64,000 nt of DNA. It comes from Caulifigura coniformis (GTDB lineage: Bacteria; Planctomycetota; Planctomycetia; Planctomycetales; Planctomycetaceae). The notes beneath the pieces were generated by a model that did not search any database, had not been told where the DNA came from, and saw only the letters and a list, made by a program, of their open reading frames with translations. The position numbers were made by a program, and so were the translations under genes. The stretch's first letter is position 1; each line of letters starts with the position of its first letter. The stretch spans positions 1,570,154-1,634,153 of the forward strand of contig NZ_CP036271.1 of the NCBI RefSeq assembly GCF_007745175.1, given 5' to 3'. This document shows, piece by piece, positions 60,900 to 64,000 of this stretch.

Positions 60900-61507
60900 C
60901 GTTCCTCCTGGTGCAGGCGATGGCTGACGCAGCGGTACAACCGCACCCGGATTCGCCGAAGCGCCTTGTAGACGGCGTCGCGGGTCCGCCCGCTTCCGGC
61001 GGCCTGCTCCGCCGGATTCGAGTTCCCTCCATAACACGCCTGCAGAAGCGCCGCGTCGGCCGCCGGCAGGTGCTTCAGGCAGCTCTTGAGCGCGCCTCGC
61101 CTCAGTTCGAGCAGTTCATCCGCCGCCGCCCGGGTCCAAGCGATCTTGGCCAGCAGGTCATCATCGAAAATCACAGGCCGGCTGTGCTGCAGCCTCCGGA
61201 AATTGCGGGCGACGTTCCTCGCGATCGTCCGCGCCCACCGGCCAAATTCCTCATGGGGAGCCTCCCCCTCGCCATCGAACTCCGAATACTTGGCCCACAG
61301 CAGCATCGACGTCTGCTGCATCAGGTCGTCCGCCGCCGCCGGATCCGCCACGAACGCCAGCAACAGCCCGTACACCGAACGATAATTCCGCGTGTACAGG
61401 CCGAGAAACTCCGCCTGCCGGGCCTCCTCCCCCGAGGAAACACCCTCCTCGAACCCATCGACGACGGGCAGCGACGTCTCGGCCGTATCGGCAAAGCGAC
61501 GGCGCAT
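60896..61507 (-). CDS. ECF sigma factor (Rhodopirellula/Verrucomicrobium type)
   Basis: 203 residues. Region 2 includes YRSVYGLLLAFVADPAAADDLMQQTSMLLWAKYSEF and FGRWARTIARNVARNF; the C-terminal region 4 has a helix-turn-helix (GRTRDAVYKALRRIRVRLYRCV). An N-terminal extension of about 25 residues is present. It directs RNA polymerase to its own promoter set. First gene of a sigma-FecR-lipoprotein chain with 4-base overlaps, followed by the DUF1559 and sulfatase genes. Confidence 0.9.
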   Translation of the reverse strand: MRRRFADTAETSLPVVDGFEEGVSSGEEARQAEFLGLYTRNYRSVYGLLLAFVADPAAADDLMQQTSMLLWAKYSEFDGEGEAPHEEFGRWARTIARNVARNFRRLQHSRPVIFDDDLLAKIAWTRAAADELLELRRGALKSCLKHLPAADAALLQACYGGNSNPAEQAAGSGRTRDAVYKALRRIRVRLYRCVSHRLHQEER

Positions 61508-61665
61508 TCGCTTTCCTCACGCTCCGGAGAACTCACCCCTCAGATGTCGACGGATGAACCGATTGGACCCCCGAAATCCCGATCGCCTCCATCTTTTTCA
61601 GATTCCCCGACCATCCCCGCCGCCATGCCCCTCCGCAAAGGTCACATCCGAAGCCCCTGAGGCCG

Positions 61666-62994
61666 TCACTCCCTCTGTTTCTGTGGTTTCCCAAGTCGAC
61701 TCTGAACAACGTGCTCCCGCATCGCCGTCTTAAACTCTTCCGGAGGCGTGACCAGGAAAGTCAGCTCCCGATCGGCGACCACCCCCAGCTCGACCATCAC
61801 CGGTGCGTTGTTTTCCGGCCGCGTCACGGAGGCCACGATGTGCGACTCGCGGTTCTGTCTGTCGCCGGTTTGGATATGAATGGCTGAATCCAGGCGGCGG
61901 TCGCCAACCCTGCGAAAAAAGACGGAATACGGCCCATGCTTGAAGCGTGCATGCGCTTTGAACACCAGGTGTCCGGAGGGCCGGGACGATTGCTGCCCTT
62001 CTTGAGCCACACTCTTCGGCAGACTGACTTCCACCAGCTGGATCTCCGTTCCGCCGATGGAAATGGTCTGATTCAACCGAACCGGCTCCTCGCCCTTCGG
62101 CTGCTCAATCGGCGGCAACTGGACCATCGCCCCCTCCTGAACCGATGCCGACGTGAATGGACGAATCCTGACATGCACCTTCCACGCAGGCTCGTCCGGA
62201 GAAAGCCAAAGTCCGCGATTGCCGGTCGCGTCCTCGAACCAGTTTGAAACATCGCTCGACTTCCAGGCAAGCCCCTCCGCCCGCACACGTGCCTGGAGCC
62301 CCAGAACGCCGAACGACAGGCCCTCCAGCGTCACCTTCGTCCCCTCCATGTACTGCGACTGCGGCAGAGGGCTTCCCATCCACACCGGAGTGTCCGTCTT
62401 GAAAAACGGGTTCCTGATCGTCATTTCGATCGGAGCCACCCCCGGATTCCGGTCGAACAGGCCAATCCGAAGTTCCTCATCGCGTCTCGGAACGCAAGTC
62501 CACCGCTCCAGCTCGAGTCCTCCACGGCGACGTCCCGAATCCACCTTGTTGGAGAGAAAGGAGAACCCCTTCGAGTCAATCAGTTCGATCTGTTTCCTTC
62601 CGAGTGTCGAATCAACCACATAGTCCCCGTTCGAATCGACGGCCCGCAGAAGCAGGTGCGCAGCAGGAACTTCGTCCATTCTGAACCGGTCGAAGATCCC
62701 GACGGGCATCATCCCCCCAACGTCCACCTCACGGTCGCGGGGAATCCTCCGCACAAACGTCGGACTGATCCGCCGGACGAACTCCGGTCGCGGATCCTTC
62801 GCCGCGTATCGCAGCGGCCCCTCGCCAAGACGCAACAGGCGCACGCGGCGGGCACTCTCCTGGATCGGAACCTCCGCGAGGAATGGCTCCCGGTTCGGCC
62901 AGAACGAAACGCTGTTCAGGACCACCACGAAATACGTCGCGGCCAACGCCATCGCGGCCAGCAGGCCGCACCGCTTCCAGTTTTTCCTGCTCAT
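61666..62994 (-). CDS. Membrane-anchored protein of unknown function
   Basis: 442 residues. An N-terminal TM anchor (about 8-26, CGLLAAMALAATYFVVVLNS) and an extracytoplasmic beta-rich body. Blocks like ERWTCVPRRDEELRIGLFDRN and WMGSPLPQSQYMEGTKVTLE suggest two or more beta-sandwich domains, but I recognise no family. ATG 62994 is chosen at the anchor. Divergent from prs; 158 bp upstream of the ECF sigma gene, so probably separate from that operon. Confidence 0.72.
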   Translation of the reverse strand: MSRKNWKRCGLLAAMALAATYFVVVLNSVSFWPNREPFLAEVPIQESARRVRLLRLGEGPLRYAAKDPRPEFVRRISPTFVRRIPRDREVDVGGMMPVGIFDRFRMDEVPAAHLLLRAVDSNGDYVVDSTLGRKQIELIDSKGFSFLSNKVDSGRRRGGLELERWTCVPRRDEELRIGLFDRNPGVAPIEMTIRNPFFKTDTPVWMGSPLPQSQYMEGTKVTLEGLSFGVLGLQARVRAEGLAWKSSDVSNWFEDATGNRGLWLSPDEPAWKVHVRIRPFTSASVQEGAMVQLPPIEQPKGEEPVRLNQTISIGGTEIQLVEVSLPKSVAQEGQQSSRPSGHLVFKAHARFKHGPYSVFFRRVGDRRLDSAIHIQTGDRQNRESHIVASVTRPENNAPVMVELGVVADRELTFLVTPPEEFKTAMREHVVQSRLGKPQKQRE

Positions 62995-63104
62995 CGACAC
63001 CTGCGTCTGAAAGTCGCGGTGAAGCCCGATTGTCCGGCCCGTTTCCGATTTAAACCCTGCCCCTCTACTATAACCCCGTTCCACCTCTCTCGCCCCTCTG
63101 CCCA

Positions 63105-64000
63105 ATGCCTCCTGCACGTCCGTCCGGTCCTCGCCCCGTCTCCTTCCAGACCGCTCATGGCGAACTCTGCCTGCTCGCCGGCTCGGCGAACACCCAGCTC
63201 GCCAGAAAGATCGCGGCCGAACTCGGCGTCGAGCTCATCCCCTGTGAGGCCCACTACTTCAGCGACGGCAACGTCTTCGTCCGGATCCTCGAAAACGTCC
63301 GCGGACGCGATTGCTTCATCATCCAGGGCGTCCACCAGCCGGTGAACGACAACTTCGTCGAACTCCTCTTCTGGATCGACGCCCTCAGACGCGCCAGCGC
63401 CAACCACGTCACCGCCGTCGTCCCCTATTTCAGCTACGCCAAGGGCGACAAGAAGGATGAGCCCCGCGTTTCGATCCGCGCCCGCGTCTGCGCCGACGCC
63501 ATCCAGGGGGCCGGAGCCGAACGCTGCCTCATGATGGACCTGCATTCCCCGCAGATCCAGGGCTTCTTCCACATCCCTGTGGACCACCTCTACGCCCGCT
63601 ACGTGATGTGCGATCACATCAAGCAGCTCAACATCCCCGATCTCGTCGTCTGCAGCCCCGATATCGGGTTCGCCAAGAACGCCTCCGCCTACGCCAACTA
63701 CCTCGGCGTTCCGGTCGTCATCGGCAACAAAACCCGACGCGACCACTCCGAGCGGGCCGAAGTGCTGGAAGTCATCGGCGACGTGCAGGGCAAGAACGTC
63801 CTCATCACCGACGACTTCACGATCTCCGGCGGAACGCTCATCGCCATGGCCGACGTCCTGGCCGCCCGCGGCGCGAAAGACATCTACGCCGCCGTCTCCC
63901 ACGGAGCGCTGGCCAAAGGCGTCGCCGCCCGGATCGCCGCCAGCCGAATCAAGCTGCTGTTCATGACCGACACCATCGAGCCGCAGCAGGACCCACTCCC
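63105..64000 (+). CDS. prs: Ribose-phosphate pyrophosphokinase (partial, window end)
   Basis: 298 codons visible, C-terminus cut by the window edge. Blocks include GSANTQLARKIAAELG, KGDKKDEPRVSIRARV, MDLHSPQIQGFF (with catalytic His), and the PRPP loop VLITDDFTISGGTLIAM. The PRPP loop is FTISGGT instead of the MIDTAGT form of E. coli Prs, as in class II/III-type variants. It makes PRPP for nucleotides, His and Trp. ATG 63105 is the only sensible start. Divergent from the 442-residue membrane protein gene. Confidence 0.93.
   Translation, partial: MPPARPSGPRPVSFQTAHGELCLLAGSANTQLARKIAAELGVELIPCEAHYFSDGNVFVRILENVRGRDCFIIQGVHQPVNDNFVELLFWIDALRRASANHVTAVVPYFSYAKGDKKDEPRVSIRARVCADAIQGAGAERCLMMDLHSPQIQGFFHIPVDHLYARYVMCDHIKQLNIPDLVVCSPDIGFAKNASAYANYLGVPVVIGNKTRRDHSERAEVLEVIGDVQGKNVLITDDFTISGGTLIAMADVLAARGAKDIYAAVSHGALAKGVAARIAASRIKLLFMTDTIEPQQDPL

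Noticed and set aside
1-64000. CRISPR arrays, rRNA, tRNA, insertion sequences, prophage genes
   Set aside because: No regular repeat-spacer pattern, no tRNA T-arm or rRNA landmarks, and no transposase or integrase motif was seen on either strand. Detection by eye could miss a tRNA.

Overview
The window looks like part of a chromosome of a GC-rich (roughly 64-65% by eye) bacterium of the phylum Planctomycetota, most likely order Planctomycetales. The evidence is its gene families: two DUF1549/DUF1553 proteins (one with an N-terminal planctomycete-type cytochrome c), a DUF1501 protein, a PVC-type haem-binding dehydrogenase-like protein, two DUF1559 prepilin-like proteins, two sulfatases, a Planctomycetes/Verrucomicrobia-restricted Minf_1886-type small protein, and an ECF sigma/FecR operon of the Rhodopirellula/Verrucomicrobium kind. 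About 50 genes are recognisable. I saw no rRNA, tRNA, CRISPR array, transposase, integrase or phage gene, so this reads as ordinary chromosomal backbone with lineage-specific blocks.

Layout. 1-3.3 kb: end of an unknown gene, a DUF1289 protein, a methyltransferase, and a UvrA C-terminal-half protein with a duplicated extra domain. 3.5-7.7 kb: an ATP-grasp protein facing a ketosynthase homologue without its catalytic cysteine, then accC. 8-14.3 kb: an OprP-type porin, then a sulfatase and a PVC-type cytochrome/dehydrogenase protein that form a two-gene operon. 14.5-20 kb: secreted S1/P1 nuclease, ABC ATPase, TPR protein, FAD-dependent dehydrogenase. 20-27 kb: a very large membrane-anchored sigma-54 activator with a cluster of GCGCCGAA boxes in its upstream region, and a cytochrome-DUF1549-DUF1553 protein. 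27-36.6 kb: Minf_1886 protein with a small membrane protein, hisS, a metal-efflux adaptor, queG, a membrane HEPN protein, a UbiA-type prenyltransferase and two unknown proteins. 36.7-42.2 kb: DUF1549-DUF1501 operon, frr, arfB, a lactate-racemase-domain protein.

42.3-51.8 kb: a long DUF11-repeat surface protein, lspA, a DUF1559 protein plus a small His-tailed membrane protein, a lipid A acyltransferase, a Rieske ferredoxin, a metal-binding lipoprotein, and dnaJ-grpE-fmdB ended by a strong bidirectional terminator. 51.9-64 kb: a PQQ-type beta-propeller protein, tpx, a small secreted protein, and a probable operon running ECF sigma, FecR, lipoprotein, DUF1559 protein, sulfatase. A membrane-anchored unknown protein and the start of prs close the window.

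Functionally the region mixes envelope and secretion functions (porin, LspA, LpxL type acyltransferase, DUF1559, DUF11), the planctomycete polysaccharide/sulfatase and cytochrome repertoire, protein quality control and translation (DnaJ, GrpE, RRF, ArfB, HisRS, QueG), and regulation (sigma-54 activator, ECF sigma/FecR). The items most worth following up are the membrane HEPN-zinc ribbon protein, the membrane-integrated sigma-54 activator with its repeated upstream boxes, the half-UvrA fusion, the Cys-less ketosynthase, and a dispersed hairpin repeat family.
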